A DNA stretch of 54,663 nt from Fibrobacter sp. (GCA_017475045.1 JAFVGH010000117.1:1-54663); one strand, 5' to 3'; counted from the stretch's first letter, positions 9,654 to 19,493 are shown. The notes: generated from the sequence alone by a model not told the origin. Numbers and translations are program-made.

Positions 9654-11123
9654 TTACTTCATCAGCGGCATTGCTACGTCAATACGGCGGAGCACTTCTT
9701 CCTTACCGATGATTTCGAACATTTCCCAGAGGCCAGGGCCTGCGGTAACGCCAGACACAGCGAGACGCGGGGCACCGACGAGTTCACCGACCTTGTGGCC
9801 GCAGCGTTCGGCGAGGTCGTAGAAACCCTTCTCGATCACCGGGGTCTTGAAATCTTCGATAGAGGCTAGCATGTCACGCACGAGCGTGGCAACTTCCTTC
9901 GAGCCTTCGCCGAAGTGTTTCTTGGCACCCTTTTCGTCGTAGGTGGTCGGAGCCACAAAGAAGTACACGGCCATCTCGGCCAAGTCCTGCACAAAGTGGG
10001 CACGCGGCTTGAGCTGCTTCACGATTTCGTCGAGGCGGGCTTCCGGTTCGTTGGAGATGTCAATACCCTTCGCGGCAAGGCCTTCCTTCATGATTCCCTT
10101 GAGGAACGCGTCGTCGCACATGTGGATGTGCTGACCGTTCATCCACTGGAGCTTCTTCTCGTCAAAACTTGCGGACTTCGGGTTGATGCGTTCCAGCGTA
10201 AAGCTGTCGACCATTTCCTTGATGGTCATGACTTCGCGGTCGTCACCCGGATTCCAGCCGAGGAGAGCGAGGTAGTTCACGAGCGTTTCGGGCAAGTAGC
10301 CGAGATCGCGGAAATCACCCACGGAGGCGGCGCCCTTGCGCTTAGAAAGCTTACCGCCGTTCTTGTCAAGAATCACCGGCAGGTGGCACCATACAGGCGG
10401 CTGCCAGCCAAATGCCTTGTACAGCAGTTCGTGCTTGGGCGTAGAGCTGATCCATTCGTCGCCGCGGAGCACGTGAGTGGTACCCATCAGGTGGTCGTCC
10501 ACGACGCTTGCAAAATGGTAAGTCGGGTAACCGTCGCGCTTGATGAGCACCAGGTCGTCCAGAAGTTCGTTCTGGTAGCTGATGTGACCACGGATCATGT
10601 CATCGAATTCGGTGACGCCGGTCTCGGGGACCTTGAAGCGGATCACCGCTTTTTCGCCGGCAGCAATGCGGGCTTCGGCTTCTTCACGGCTAATATTGCG
10701 GCAGTGGCGGTCATAACCGGTGACCGGCACATGAGACTTTTCCTGTTCAGCGCGGACTTCCTGCAGGCGTTCTTCGGTGCAGAAGCAATAGTAGGCGCAG
10801 CCCGCGTCCAGGAGCTTCTTGATTTCGCGGTGGTAAATGTCCAAGCGTTCGCTCTGGAAGTACGGACCGCAGTCGCCTTCGCAACCCGGACCTTCGTCCC
10901 ACTGCAGGCCCAGCCACTTGAGGTCACGCATCAAATCATGCAAGGCTGTTTCATTGTAGCGCTTGCGGTCGGTATCTTCGATACGCAGGTAGAAGGTACC
11001 GCCCATGTGTTTGGCAAAGAAGTAATTGTAAATAGCAGTGCGTGCACCACCGACGTGCAAGTAACCCGTGGGGCTCGGGGCAAAACGGACACGGACAGGA
11101 CGATTAGCAGAATTTTCGGACAT
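9654..11123 (-). CDS. gltX: Glutamyl-tRNA synthetase
   Basis: Class I aminoacyl-tRNA synthetase charging tRNA-Glu. 489 residues from the ATG at 11123, which follows a Shine-Dalgarno AGAGGAA; the frame is open for 27 more codons but the conserved [17 protein letters not shown] start supports this ATG. The HIGH-type motif is HVGG (near residue 22) and the KMSKS-type loop is KLSKRKG (near 258). A CxC-x-C type zinc site (CAYYCFC, near 107) is present. First gene of a four-gene operon with the zinc-ribbon/BON gene, the WYL regulator and queA. Whether it is discriminating or non-discriminating cannot be told from these motifs. Confidence 0.96.
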   Translation of the reverse strand: MSENSANRPVRVRFAPSPTGYLHVGGARTAIYNYFFAKHMGGTFYLRIEDTDRKRYNETALHDLMRDLKWLGLQWDEGPGCEGDCGPYFQSERLDIYHREIKKLLDAGCAYYCFCTEERLQEVRAEQEKSHVPVTGYDRHCRNISREEAEARIAAGEKAVIRFKVPETGVTEFDDMIRGHISYQNELLDDLVLIKRDGYPTYHFASVVDDHLMGTTHVLRGDEWISSTPKHELLYKAFGWQPPVWCHLPVILDKNGGKLSKRKGAASVGDFRDLGYLPETLVNYLALLGWNPGDDREVMTIKEMVDSFTLERINPKSASFDEKKLQWMNGQHIHMCDDAFLKGIMKEGLAAKGIDISNEPEARLDEIVKQLKPRAHFVQDLAEMAVYFFVAPTTYDEKGAKKHFGEGSKEVATLVRDMLASIEDFKTPVIEKGFYDLAERCGHKVGELVGAPRLAVSGVTAGPGLWEMFEIIGKEEVLRRIDVAMPLMK

Positions 11124-11222
11124 AAGTTCCTCTTTTAAAATTTCCGTGTCAAAAAATAGCAATTTACACTTGTTTCTTCCCTCATCTGCCAAACCTACGG
11201 CCACAGTCGCAGCCCGTTTTTA

Positions 11223-11230
11223 TATATTTG
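11223..11230 (+). promoter_or_regulatory. TATATTTG box upstream of tRNA-Leu
   Basis: TATATTTG ends 13 bp before the mature tRNA 5' end, a sensible distance for a -10/-7 element. It matches the TAnnTTTG form exactly. No TTG element stands at 19-21 bp upstream here. Confidence 0.5.
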
Positions 11231-11243
11231 TGCCACGCCAACG

Positions 11244-11326
<83 letters not shown>

Positions 11327-11348
11327 TTATTGGCTTTTTAGGACGCCT

Positions 11349-11774
11349 ATGATTGAATTTTACCCAAACAGCATTTACTACCCCCGCGAGGCGGTAGAGG
11401 AAAAACTCGCCAAGGGCGAACTGAAAGAGACCGAAAGCCATCTGCTTTCTTGGACAGAGCGTCACCGTGGAGAAATCTGGGACTGCGCCCGTGACGATTC
11501 CGACTCCCCCACCGACGAAATCCTGCTGGACAACCTGCGGGCCCTGCTCCTTTGCAAGGGGTCTTTGCAGCCCGCCGCCGACATGGCCGCCGTCATCAGG
11601 GAAGTCTCCAAAGAAATCTGGTACCAGAACGAAAAGGACAAAAAATCTCCGGACGAGATTGCCACCGAATGGTGGGGCAAGTACCTTACCAAATGGCGCG
11701 AAGCCCGCATGTTCGAAGCCTTCATCCTTATCGAGAAGAAGGCCGACCAGCTGCTGGCCATTCTGAAGTCGTAA
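11349..11774 (+). CDS. Conserved-looking hypothetical protein downstream of tRNA-Leu
   Basis: 141 residues, family not recognised. It is soluble, acidic-helical in character, with tryptophan-rich stretches ([27 protein letters not shown]) and no signal peptide. The frame stays open into the tRNA, so the ATG at 11349, 22 bp after the tRNA, is the plausible start. It is probably read from the tRNA promoter. Converges with the AgmX-like gene across 8 bp. No function can be proposed. Confidence 0.7.
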   Translation: MIEFYPNSIYYPREAVEEKLAKGELKETESHLLSWTERHRGEIWDCARDDSDSPTDEILLDNLRALLLCKGSLQPAADMAAVIREVSKEIWYQNEKDKKSPDEIATEWWGKYLTKWREARMFEAFILIEKKADQLLAILKS

Positions 11775-11782
11775 TCCGCGTC

Positions 11783-12286
11783 TTATTTAGTGTATTTCGC
11801 TTTCCAGCGGAGGGGTATCCAGAAATCGGTTACCCCGTTTTCGCTTTTCTTGTAACGCCAGAAATATTCGATGTGTTCCCTGAGTTTCTGCTCAAAGGCC
11901 TCGTCGTCGGCATCCGAAAACAGAATTTCCCTACAGGTAAACACACCCAGGGAATCTACCACCAGATGAAGCCCGAGGCGGATGTCGTCGGCACCCTTTT
12001 TCTTGAAATGTTCCTGGCCAAGCCAGTGGAGACCTGCGGCTCTACCCTGGATGTATTTTTCCAAGGCTTCCACATCACGACCGGCAGAATTGTCCAGCAC
12101 ATAGATGTCATCCAGGTTCGGCATGTCCATGCGGCCTGTGAAGGGCTTGGACTTTTCCTGTTCAACGATTGTCGGCTCCGATTCATGAGACGGCGGCATC
12201 TTGTAGGGCTGAACCTGCCAGATAAAATTCAGCAGCCCCAAGAAAACCAAGGAAAGAACAATCAGAGGAAAGTTCCGTCTAATCAT
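11783..12286 (-). CDS. Membrane-anchored protein with AgmX/PglI-like C-terminal domain
   Basis: 167 residues. An N-terminal signal-anchor helix (about 5-24, FPLIVLSLVFLGLLNFIW) is followed by a linker and a C-terminal domain (about 80-165). Its pattern of a short helix, then LGLHLVVDSLGVFTCREIL, then a helix and a final strand resembles the AgmX/PglI C-terminal domain found in TonB-like and gliding-motility proteins. This is pattern recognition and not certain. Last gene of the ftsX-envC-holB-recJ operon, 6 nt after recJ. Confidence 0.55.
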   Translation of the reverse strand: MIRRNFPLIVLSLVFLGLLNFIWQVQPYKMPPSHESEPTIVEQEKSKPFTGRMDMPNLDDIYVLDNSAGRDVEALEKYIQGRAAGLHWLGQEHFKKKGADDIRLGLHLVVDSLGVFTCREILFSDADDEAFEQKLREHIEYFWRYKKSENGVTDFWIPLRWKAKYTK

Positions 12287-12292
12287 AGCCGC

Positions 12293-13987
12293 CTACTCGA
12301 TAGACTTGATACACAGCTGCAGGGAACGCCTACCGTTATAGTAGTTCCAGGTCGGTTCAAAAACAATAGACACGCGGTGTGTCTTACCGATAAGAGCCTT
12401 GCACTTGCGGAGCCCGAAACCGATAGCCGAGAAAGTGGGGCTCCCTGCTTGGGAAACTTCCATCTGCAAATGCCCGCCCCGCAGTTCCCGCACGCGATGA
12501 ACCTTCACGTTTTCGGCCCGGAATACCGGATACGGGAAGTTCCCGCTGAAAGGTTCCATCTTGTCGAAAAAGTCCAGTACGGTCGGGCCGTTCTTCTTAG
12601 TAGGATCCACTAAGAGTTCACCGAGGGCCACCTGAATATCGTAATTCTGGCCACCCGTCTCCCGGACTTCGTGCCCTGTATAGCCCTGTTCCTTGGCAGA
12701 CACTAGAATCCGTCCCTGGAGTTCCTGGATTTTCCCTGCAGGCAACGAGAACCCGGCGGCATTGGCGTGGCCACCCCAGCGGTCGAACAAATCACGAGAT
12801 TCAAAAAGGGCCTTGTGCCAGTTGAAGCCAGGCACTGCGCGGGCGCTGGCATGGGCCATCCCTTCCATCACCGAAAGCACTGCCGTAGGGCGGTTGAATT
12901 CCTGAGCCAGTTTGGCAGACACAATCCCGATAACGCCAACATGCCAGTTCTCGCCAGACACCAGAAGCACCGGCGGAATGTTCTCGCCATAGATGTTCTG
13001 GACCTGTTCCATGGCCATGTCGGTAATCTCCGCCTCTTTCTGCTTGCGGCGGGCGTTCCAGTCCTTCAGTTCCGAAAGAAGCGTGGGAGCGTCGTCCTTG
13101 TTTTCGCACAGCAAAAGCTTTAGCGCAGGGTCCGGCTTTTCCATACGGCCTGGCGCATTCAGCAGGGGCGCAAACTTGTACATCACATCGATGCCGCCTA
13201 CAAGGCTTCCCGGTTTCTGGAGGGAATTGTATAACGCCTGAAGCCCAGGCCATTCGCTGTTCTGCAAGCGCTTAAGACCCGCCTTGGTAAAGGCCCTATT
13301 CTCGGGAGTCATTCCCACAAGGTCGGCCAGCGTGCCAAGTGCCACCAGGTCTAAATACTTTTCAGGAACGGGCTTGCCAAGCCTTTCATAAAGGGCGCAA
13401 ATAAACTTGTAAGACACCCCTACGCCGCACAGTTCCGGATTGGGGTAAGTATCCCCTTCCTGGTGGGGGTCCAGCAACACATCGCAAGGGGGCAGGCCAT
13501 CGCCAGAAGGCTGGTGGTGGTCTATCACCATCACCGCCATACCCAGCTCCTTGGCGTGGGCAATTTCGCCATTGGCGGTAATACCCGTGTCCACCGTAAT
13601 CACGTTCCTGGCACCCGCCTCGAACATCTCGTCTACTGCCGACATAGAAAGGCCGTAGCCATCGCCAAAACGACTGGGGAGCCTCCATTCTGACTCAATG
13701 CCCGCTTCTTGCAAGCCTCTTGTCAGAAGTGTCACCGAAGTCATACCGTCCAGGTCGTAGTCGCCAAAAATGAAAACCTTTTCTTTGCGGTCACGGACAT
13801 TCAGAATCCATTGGAGAGCACGATCCATGCCAAGCATCAACGACGGCGAAAGCACGTCATCTACGCTTCCGGCCATGAGCTTCTGTACCTCGCGGACAGA
13901 CCTGATTCCACGGGATACCAAGAACCTCGCCACCAGATGCGGGATTCCCAGTTCCATAGAAAGTGTCGACGCCACCAGGTCTTCCAT
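12293..13987 (-). CDS. recJ: Single-stranded-DNA-specific exonuclease RecJ
   Basis: 5'-3' ssDNA exonuclease used in recombinational and mismatch repair. 564 residues. The DHH phosphoesterase core shows FGDYDLDGMTSVTLL (near residue 74) and the signature VIDHH (near 153-156). Further on are DHHA1 features (the VGVIGIVSAKLAQEFNRP block and the GGHANAAGFS glycine-rich motif) and an OB-fold-like C-terminus. ATG 13987 shares its first base with the holB TGA; a GTG one codon upstream would give a GTGA overlap. Translation is clearly coupled to holB. All metal-binding motifs look intact. Confidence 0.95.
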   Translation of the reverse strand: MEDLVASTLSMELGIPHLVARFLVSRGIRSVREVQKLMAGSVDDVLSPSLMLGMDRALQWILNVRDRKEKVFIFGDYDLDGMTSVTLLTRGLQEAGIESEWRLPSRFGDGYGLSMSAVDEMFEAGARNVITVDTGITANGEIAHAKELGMAVMVIDHHQPSGDGLPPCDVLLDPHQEGDTYPNPELCGVGVSYKFICALYERLGKPVPEKYLDLVALGTLADLVGMTPENRAFTKAGLKRLQNSEWPGLQALYNSLQKPGSLVGGIDVMYKFAPLLNAPGRMEKPDPALKLLLCENKDDAPTLLSELKDWNARRKQKEAEITDMAMEQVQNIYGENIPPVLLVSGENWHVGVIGIVSAKLAQEFNRPTAVLSVMEGMAHASARAVPGFNWHKALFESRDLFDRWGGHANAAGFSLPAGKIQELQGRILVSAKEQGYTGHEVRETGGQNYDIQVALGELLVDPTKKNGPTVLDFFDKMEPFSGNFPYPVFRAENVKVHRVRELRGGHLQMEVSQAGSPTFSAIGFGLRKCKALIGKTHRVSIVFEPTWNYYNGRRSLQLCIKSIE

Positions 13988-15111
13988 CACTTGAATCCTT
14001 CAAAAAGCTTGATGGCCAGGGACTGGAGGCACATGGCCTCCGAAGACCTGCGGGTGGCAATGCGGGACATGGTTTCCTGCACATCCTTCAGTGCCCTTTC
14101 CAGGGCATCCACATTCACCCGCGGAAAATTTTCCAGATGGACCCGGCCCGTGGTCTCGGGAATCCGCAAGGGCGCTCCCGACTTCTCGCGCAGCAGGTCC
14201 GAAATCAAGAAGGCAAGTACGTCCAGAAAGCGGTTCGCTTCCATGGGATCCTCAAAATCCGCCTCTTTCAAGGCAGCAAAAAGATCTCCGTATTCTGCAC
14301 GGAGGCTCATCAAAAGGAAATCCACCGCCATGGCACACCAGCGTGCACCGTGTTCTACGTAATAGAGCGCCTTACCGGGAGAGCCTACCGCAAGCCCCAC
14401 CACGTCATCGGTGACGCTATCCTCATCGGCATCTTCACCAAGCATACGGAGAGTCTCTTCGCGGACTTCCTTGTCGCTAAGCGGCAACAGATGCAAAGCC
14501 AAACAGCGGGAACGGATGGTCTGCAAAAGTTTTTCTCGGGAACTGGTGGTCAAAATGAAATAGGTATCGGGAGGAACCTCTTCCAGAGTCTTCAAGAAGG
14601 CATTGGCCGCAGAATCGTTCATACGGTCCGCCTCGGCGACGATGACCACACGGACCCGGTCTCCCTTAAGGGCAAAGGCACCCGTCATTGAACGAATCAG
14701 TTCCACCGAGATTTCGGCAGCGGCATTGAAAATATCAACGCGATAGGGATTCTTGAAAATCTCGGAGATATAAGCCAGCTTGTAGTCCTGTACCGTCTTG
14801 GCGGTACTACCTGCAGAAACGTCAGCGGCACTGCGGGCATGAGCCTCCTTGGATTCCATGGGCACCACCCAACTGTCGGTGACTCCTGCATCCATGGCAA
14901 GCTTGCAACCGAAACACTTGCCACAAGGCCGCATTTCGTTGTTCTCGCAGCGCAAGGCTTTCGAAAGCTCTATGGCCAGAGCCTTCTTGCCAATTCCCGC
15001 AGGGCCATCAATCAAAATGGCCTGAGGAAAACGGCATTCCCGAAGAGCCGACATAAGCCGAATCCGCTGGCGCTCCTGGGAGACTGGACCTTTTAGCCTG
15101 TACTCTATCAT
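13987..15111 (-). CDS. holB: DNA polymerase III delta-prime subunit (clamp loader)
   Basis: 374 residues from the ATG at 15111, chosen because it forms an ATGA overlap with the envC-like stop; the frame extends five codons further. AAA+ clamp-loader fold: Walker A-like GPAGIGKKAL (near residue 35), a zinc module with CGKCFGC (near 60), and the SRC motif in TIRSRC. This subunit helps load the sliding clamp during replication. Sits between envC-like and recJ in a tightly packed operon, pairing a replication and a repair gene with cell-division genes. Confidence 0.92.
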   Translation of the reverse strand: MIEYRLKGPVSQERQRIRLMSALRECRFPQAILIDGPAGIGKKALAIELSKALRCENNEMRPCGKCFGCKLAMDAGVTDSWVVPMESKEAHARSAADVSAGSTAKTVQDYKLAYISEIFKNPYRVDIFNAAAEISVELIRSMTGAFALKGDRVRVVIVAEADRMNDSAANAFLKTLEEVPPDTYFILTTSSREKLLQTIRSRCLALHLLPLSDKEVREETLRMLGEDADEDSVTDDVVGLAVGSPGKALYYVEHGARWCAMAVDFLLMSLRAEYGDLFAALKEADFEDPMEANRFLDVLAFLISDLLREKSGAPLRIPETTGRVHLENFPRVNVDALERALKDVQETMSRIATRRSSEAMCLQSLAIKLFEGFK

Positions 15112-16349
15112 TTTTGCTTCAACCACTCTAGGGGATCCACGGTCTGGGTCCCTTCGCTAACTTGGAAATACAATTTAATTCCATTTAGAGAAGCGATATC
15201 ACCCACTTCTCCAATTTCTTCGCATTTCTGCACAACTTTGCCTTCTTGGACGTGGATAGAACGGAGGTGTCCGTAAACGGAATAGGTGCCGCCCTCGTGT
15301 TCAATAATCACGGAAGGGCCTCGTCCATCAATTTCGGAGACCATCACCACGGTTCCAGGAGCAGCAGCCTTCACCATCTTGCCCCGCTTGCCGCGAATTT
15401 CAATTCCCAAGTTACGTGTCGCGATATGGAGCACCGGATGTTCCTGCAGACCATAGCGGCTGATGACCTCTCCTTCCAAGGGCATGCACTTGGGTCCCTT
15501 GAGGCTGGCTGTCACCGTAGCCTTCGGTTTTTCCACCACCTTTTCCTTCTCTTTTTTCTTCTTTTCCTTCGCTTTTTTTGCTTTGCGCTCCGCCTCGGCC
15601 TTCTTGGCAGCAGCAATCTCTTTTTTACGTTTTTCTTCTAACTTTTTAATCAAGGCGAGCATGGTCTTCTGGTTTCGTTCGAATTCTTCCAAAGCCCGAC
15701 GCTGCATGGCCTTGTCGTGCTTCAAGGATACAAGCATTTTCTCTTGTCCGCTCATCTGGGTCACTAGACCCTTTTCTTCGGCACTCTTCTTGTGGCGCAG
15801 CTGGGAAAGTTCTTGCAGGTGCTCCACTTCCTGTTTTTTCTTCTCGTCTCGTTCCTGCATGAGCCGAAGCAGGGTGTTTACCTGTTCCTGGTCCTGGTAA
15901 AGCAGATGGTGCACCCAATAGACCTGACGCTCGGGATTGCCTTTCTGCGTCAGCAGCCCATACAGGACTTCAGCCTCGCTGCTGCGACCCTTCTCGTACA
16001 GAGTGCGGATACGCTTGCGCATAATATCCTTGCGTTCCCTGATTTGTCCATCCAGAGAATCCAGATCCCGAGAAAGCTTACGCACCGCACCCTGGACCAG
16101 GATTTCGCTCTTGGAAAGTTCTTGAATGTAGGTTCTAGTCTGATTCAGGTTTTGGTCCAAAAGCGAGATGGTGTTGAGCACACCCTTCTCCTCGGTTTCC
16201 AGCATGGCCAGTTCCTTGCGTTTCTTGGCCAGGTCCGTCTCCAGTTTTTTTAATGCGGTCCGCTGTTCCTTGATCTGGGCATCAGTCTTCTTTGGGGCTG
16301 CAAAAGAAAGCCCTACCAAAAGACACAAGATGATGGAAAGAATCCGCAT
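15108..16349 (-). CDS. envC: EnvC-like murein hydrolase activator (degenerate LytM domain)
   Basis: 413 residues. A signal peptide (1-17) is followed by a long coiled coil (about 20-265, very Lys/Glu-rich with KKAEAERKAKKAKEKKKKEK near 245-264) and a C-terminal LytM/M23 domain (about 290-413). The zinc-binding residues of active M23 peptidases are not all present: the usual G-x-D is GIEI, and the final HxH strand reads KLYFQV, while YGHL keeps one His. That pattern fits EnvC-type activators of amidases and not an active endopeptidase. One nucleotide separates it from ftsX, the gene whose product recruits EnvC at the septum in other bacteria. Confidence 0.88.
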   Translation of the reverse strand: MRILSIILCLLVGLSFAAPKKTDAQIKEQRTALKKLETDLAKKRKELAMLETEEKGVLNTISLLDQNLNQTRTYIQELSKSEILVQGAVRKLSRDLDSLDGQIRERKDIMRKRIRTLYEKGRSSEAEVLYGLLTQKGNPERQVYWVHHLLYQDQEQVNTLLRLMQERDEKKKQEVEHLQELSQLRHKKSAEEKGLVTQMSGQEKMLVSLKHDKAMQRRALEEFERNQKTMLALIKKLEEKRKKEIAAAKKAEAERKAKKAKEKKKKEKEKVVEKPKATVTASLKGPKCMPLEGEVISRYGLQEHPVLHIATRNLGIEIRGKRGKMVKAAAPGTVVMVSEIDGRGPSVIIEHEGGTYSVYGHLRSIHVQEGKVVQKCEEIGEVGDIASLNGIKLYFQVSEGTQTVDPLEWLKQK

Positions 16350-16350
16350 C

Positions 16351-17241
16351 CTATTCCTGCTCGAAATTCTTTACCGTAAGGAATCTGCGGACAGTCCTGT
16401 AACTGAAATAAGCCGAAAGGAGCGTCACCAGCAGAACGACTCCCGCAAGCACAAGCCCAAGGCCGCCCCTGTTATCGGCTACGACGGGAATGGCCTCCCC
16501 TACCGCATTCACAAGAATCGCCATGAGGGTCACAGCAAGACCGCTCCCTACAAGCCCAAGAATCAGCCCCTCCAGCACAAAGGGAAACTCGATAAAGAAG
16601 GGACTGCCACCAGTATACTTCATGTTCTCTACCAGCAATTGCCTGGAGAACAGGGAAAGCCGAACGGAATTGCAGATAATCAGGGAGAGGGTTGCCAAAA
16701 GCAACACACTCAGGCAAATGGGCCAAAACACCATCTTGAATTTCCACTTAGCAACACGCTCTGCCCACTCAACGGGAGCCTGTACCTCTTCGAAATAGCC
16801 TTTGCGGAAAATCTCCATGCGAAGTTCCACCAGGTCCGTGGGATTGTAGGCTTCCTTTTTCATCTTTACGCGGAAAAACGGCGGAAGGGGATTACCCTCT
16901 ACTAAGTCCAGCATCTCTCCCGAAAAATGCCTGCGGAAATCCGCCAAGGCAGAATCGGCACTCACGTACTCTACGGACTCGACCCGTTTGGTATGGAGCA
17001 GGTTGTCGGAAATGGCCCTGATGGAATCAGGCGGAACCACCTTGGGCAGGAACGCCTCCACCGTATAGAGGGACTTCTCTGCCGAAAGGAGCTTTACCAC
17101 GCCCCCGAAGGCCGTCAACGAACCCGCCAGCAGGATAGAACAAAGAAAGATGGTCACCAGGGACGGGAGAACCACGGTACGGTGCTGCTTCAGCCCCCGA
17201 AAAGATTCAGATATTAAGTAGCCTAATTGTCCTAGCACCAT
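16351..17241 (-). CDS. ftsX: Cell-division permease-like protein FtsX
   Basis: 296 residues from the ATG at 17241 (a GTG 11 codons upstream is possible). Topology matches FtsX: one helix (about 27-48, SLVTIFLCSILLAGSLTAF), a large periplasmic loop, then three C-terminal helices. FtsX with FtsE transmits an ATP-driven signal to EnvC to activate septal amidases. No ftsE gene is visible nearby, although ftsE and ftsX are usually adjacent. Heads the ftsX-envC-holB-recJ operon and is divergent from the ybbR-like gene, with only 42 bp between the starts. Confidence 0.87.
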   Translation of the reverse strand: MVLGQLGYLISESFRGLKQHRTVVLPSLVTIFLCSILLAGSLTAFGGVVKLLSAEKSLYTVEAFLPKVVPPDSIRAISDNLLHTKRVESVEYVSADSALADFRRHFSGEMLDLVEGNPLPPFFRVKMKKEAYNPTDLVELRMEIFRKGYFEEVQAPVEWAERVAKWKFKMVFWPICLSVLLLATLSLIICNSVRLSLFSRQLLVENMKYTGGSPFFIEFPFVLEGLILGLVGSGLAVTLMAILVNAVGEAIPVVADNRGGLGLVLAGVVLLVTLLSAYFSYRTVRRFLTVKNFEQE

Positions 17242-17283
17242 TGGAATATAATTAAATTTGCTAGTGTTTATCACGGTACTGCT

Positions 17284-18285
17284 ATGAATAATATCGGATT
17301 AAAGATAATGGCCTTCCTGTTCGGAATCGCCCTATGGTTTTTTGTCATGTCCACCCAGGATTTTCAAATCACCATGGATGTTCCCGTCAAGCTGGTCAGA
17401 TTGCCGGAACTCTTGGCAGTGGCCTCCAAGCCGCCCCATACCTTGCCCATTACCGTCAGGGGACCGGCCTTCGACCTAATCCGCATGCGCTGGAACTACA
17501 TGAACAAGGATTCCAACGCCGTATCCATTATTATCGACCTGCAGGGGGCAGAACTGGGTGCTACCCGTAAACACCTGGATGCAAAGAATTTTTCCGCACC
17601 AAGTTTTCCCAACATAAAATTTGTTGAACCATCCAACCAGCTCCTGTTCCTGGACTTGGAACTGGACACCCGCATCGAGAGGAACATTCCCGTCAAGTCC
17701 AACGTGACCTTTGAGCCTGCCCCCGGCTACATTATGACCGATGTTCCAAAAATCACTCCTGAACAGATTCGCGTATCCGGTGCTCGGGATGCCCTGACAC
17801 GCATCTTCGAAATACCCACGGACTCCATCCGGTTCGACAGTCTTTCCGCCAACGACAATTTCAAAGTCAAGCTGAATCTGGAAACATTCCCCGCCTACGT
17901 GACGCCTAGCGATTCCAGCGTCATCATGAGCATCGATATCCAGAAACTTTCCAGCAAGACTTTCAAGAAGGTGCCTGTACAGCTTATCGGGCGTTACAAC
18001 AAGAACGAAGCCAAGCTTTCTCCGGACACCGTTTCCATCAACATCACCGGTGGCCAAAACGTACTGGACTCCATCACGCCGCAGAACATACAGCTCTTTG
18101 TGGAAATCAACCGCTTCGCTATTGAAGACGTGGACAGCCTCGCCCCCACAGTCAAGATGGACCTGCCTTCTTCTGTAAATCGCGAAATGTCCATCAAGGG
18201 TTACGAACTGGTTCCCGACAAGGTGAAACTTATCAAGATAGAGACTGCGACTGCTCCAGCCGACTCCCTAGGAGACGAGGAATAA
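17284..18285 (+). CDS. YbbR-like (CdaR-type) domain protein
   Basis: 333 residues. One N-terminal membrane helix (about 6-22, LKIMAFLFGIALWFFVMS) is followed by repeated beta-rich YbbR units, visible as recurring segments such as NIPVKSNVTFEPAPGYIM and VPVQLIGRYN. In Gram-positives CdaR modulates the c-di-AMP cyclase CdaA; no cyclase gene lies here, so that role is not supported by context. The last base overlaps the tsaD ATG (TAATG), so the two are translationally coupled. Confidence 0.82.
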   Translation: MNNIGLKIMAFLFGIALWFFVMSTQDFQITMDVPVKLVRLPELLAVASKPPHTLPITVRGPAFDLIRMRWNYMNKDSNAVSIIIDLQGAELGATRKHLDAKNFSAPSFPNIKFVEPSNQLLFLDLELDTRIERNIPVKSNVTFEPAPGYIMTDVPKITPEQIRVSGARDALTRIFEIPTDSIRFDSLSANDNFKVKLNLETFPAYVTPSDSSVIMSIDIQKLSSKTFKKVPVQLIGRYNKNEAKLSPDTVSINITGGQNVLDSITPQNIQLFVEINRFAIEDVDSLAPTVKMDLPSSVNREMSIKGYELVPDKVKLIKIETATAPADSLGDEE

Positions 18286-19292
18286 TGCTCTGGCTCGGCA
18301 TTGAATCCAGTTGCGACGAGACCGCCTGCGCCGTACTGCAGGATGAACCCCTGAAGGTACTTTCCAACCCGCTCTATAGCCAGATCGACGAGCACGCCCT
18401 TTACGGAGGCGTGGTCCCCGAGATTGCCGCACGGGCACACCTGCAAAAGATTGCTCCCATCGCCGAAGCAGCCGTCAAGGAAGCCGGCGTAAAACTTACC
18501 GACATCGATGCCATCGCCTACACCACAGGCCCCGGGCTTATGGGACCTCTCCTCGTAGGAGCAAGTTTTGCCAAGGGACTTGCACGGGACTTGCAGATAC
18601 CCGCTTACGGCATGAACCACCTGGAAGGGCACCTGGCCGCCGCATGGCTTTCCAATCCCGATATCGAACCTCCCTTTTTGACACTGACTGTTTCCGGAGG
18701 CCATACGGAACTGGTTCTAGAAGAACCGGGATTCAAGTACACCAGCATCGGTCGCACCCGGGACGATGCCGCAGGAGAAGCTTTTGACAAGTGCGGCAAG
18801 CTCATCGGCCTAAAATATCCGGCAGGAGCCACCATCAGCAGGCTCGGAAAAGACGGCAACCGAAAGTTCATCGAGTTCCCGCGGGCACTGAACACCCACG
18901 GCAACTGTGAATTCTCTTTCAGCGGTCTCAAGACGGCCGTGCTGCGCTATACCGAAACCCATGACCCGGAATACATCCAGAAAAACCTGGGCGATATCTG
19001 CGCCTCCCTGGAAGACGCCATCGTAGACAGCCTTGTCACCAAGACCATCAATGCCCTGAAAAAGACCAAGATGAAAACCCTGGTGATGGGCGGCGGGGTA
19101 AGCGCCAACGCCTGGCTCCGTACAAGATTGCAGGATTACTGTGACAAGCACGGTGTACGCTTCTGCATTCCGGACCGTAGCCTCAGTACCGACAACGGCG
19201 CCATGATTGCCGCCGCGGCCATCCGTCGCCAAAAGCAGGGCATGCTTACCTCTATCGATACCGTAAAGCCCTGGATGCCGCTGGCTATCTAG
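18285..19292 (+). CDS. tsaD: tRNA N6-adenosine threonylcarbamoyltransferase
   Basis: 335 residues. Catalyses the final transfer step in t6A37 synthesis on ANN-decoding tRNAs. Hallmarks: LGIESSCDETACAV at the N-terminus, the metal-binding HLEGH (near residue 109-113), SGGHTEL, the DDAAGEAFDKCGKLIGLKYP block, and GGGVSANAWLR near the C-terminus. Start ATG follows a GAGG ribosome-binding site and overlaps the ybbR-like stop by one base. Ends 3 bp from a small convergent gene. Confidence 0.97.
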   Translation: MLWLGIESSCDETACAVLQDEPLKVLSNPLYSQIDEHALYGGVVPEIAARAHLQKIAPIAEAAVKEAGVKLTDIDAIAYTTGPGLMGPLLVGASFAKGLARDLQIPAYGMNHLEGHLAAAWLSNPDIEPPFLTLTVSGGHTELVLEEPGFKYTSIGRTRDDAAGEAFDKCGKLIGLKYPAGATISRLGKDGNRKFIEFPRALNTHGNCEFSFSGLKTAVLRYTETHDPEYIQKNLGDICASLEDAIVDSLVTKTINALKKTKMKTLVMGGGVSANAWLRTRLQDYCDKHGVRFCIPDRSLSTDNGAMIAAAAIRRQKQGMLTSIDTVKPWMPLAI

Positions 19293-19295
19293 CGG

Positions 19296-19439
19296 TTATT
19301 TTGCCCGCGGTTTCTTTTCTTTACTTTTCAGCGGAAACGCAAACTTGCCGAACAGCACGCAACCGGGCGCTCCCGGGTCACATTCCTTTTTACGCTTGTC
19401 GCAAAAGGTATTTCGCAAGTGTTTGCATTCGTAGCTCAT
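19296..19439 (-). CDS. Small cysteine-containing protein
   Basis: 47 residues starting at ATG 19439, ending in a Lys-rich tail (KSKEKKPRAK). Four cysteines (YECKH, TFCDK, KECDP, GCVLFG) suggest a small metal-binding fold. A TAGCTTTG box lies 5 bp upstream, with TTG 21 bp before that, which supports real expression. Unknown family; the N-terminal extension in frame up to 19481 lies upstream of this box and is unlikely to be translated. Confidence 0.5.
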   Translation of the reverse strand: MSYECKHLRNTFCDKRKKECDPGAPGCVLFGKFAFPLKSKEKKPRAK

Positions 19440-19462
19440 AAAAACAAAGCTAGAAAACACCC

Positions 19463-19493
19463 TTTGTTTTGAACAAGGCAAATTCTATATTTT
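19463..19493 (+). promoter_or_regulatory. Promoter of the DEAD-box helicase gene (TTTG-N19-TATATTTT)
   Basis: TTTG (19463-19466) and TATATTTT (19486-19493) are separated by exactly 19 bp, matching Bacteroidota-style promoter geometry. A TTG start codon with AAAGGA ribosome-binding site follows at 19520. Confidence 0.55.

Noticed and set aside
9915..11138. A 407-codon open frame opposite gltX
   Set aside because: Composition typical of a reverse-complement shadow; gltX on the other strand is complete and conserved.
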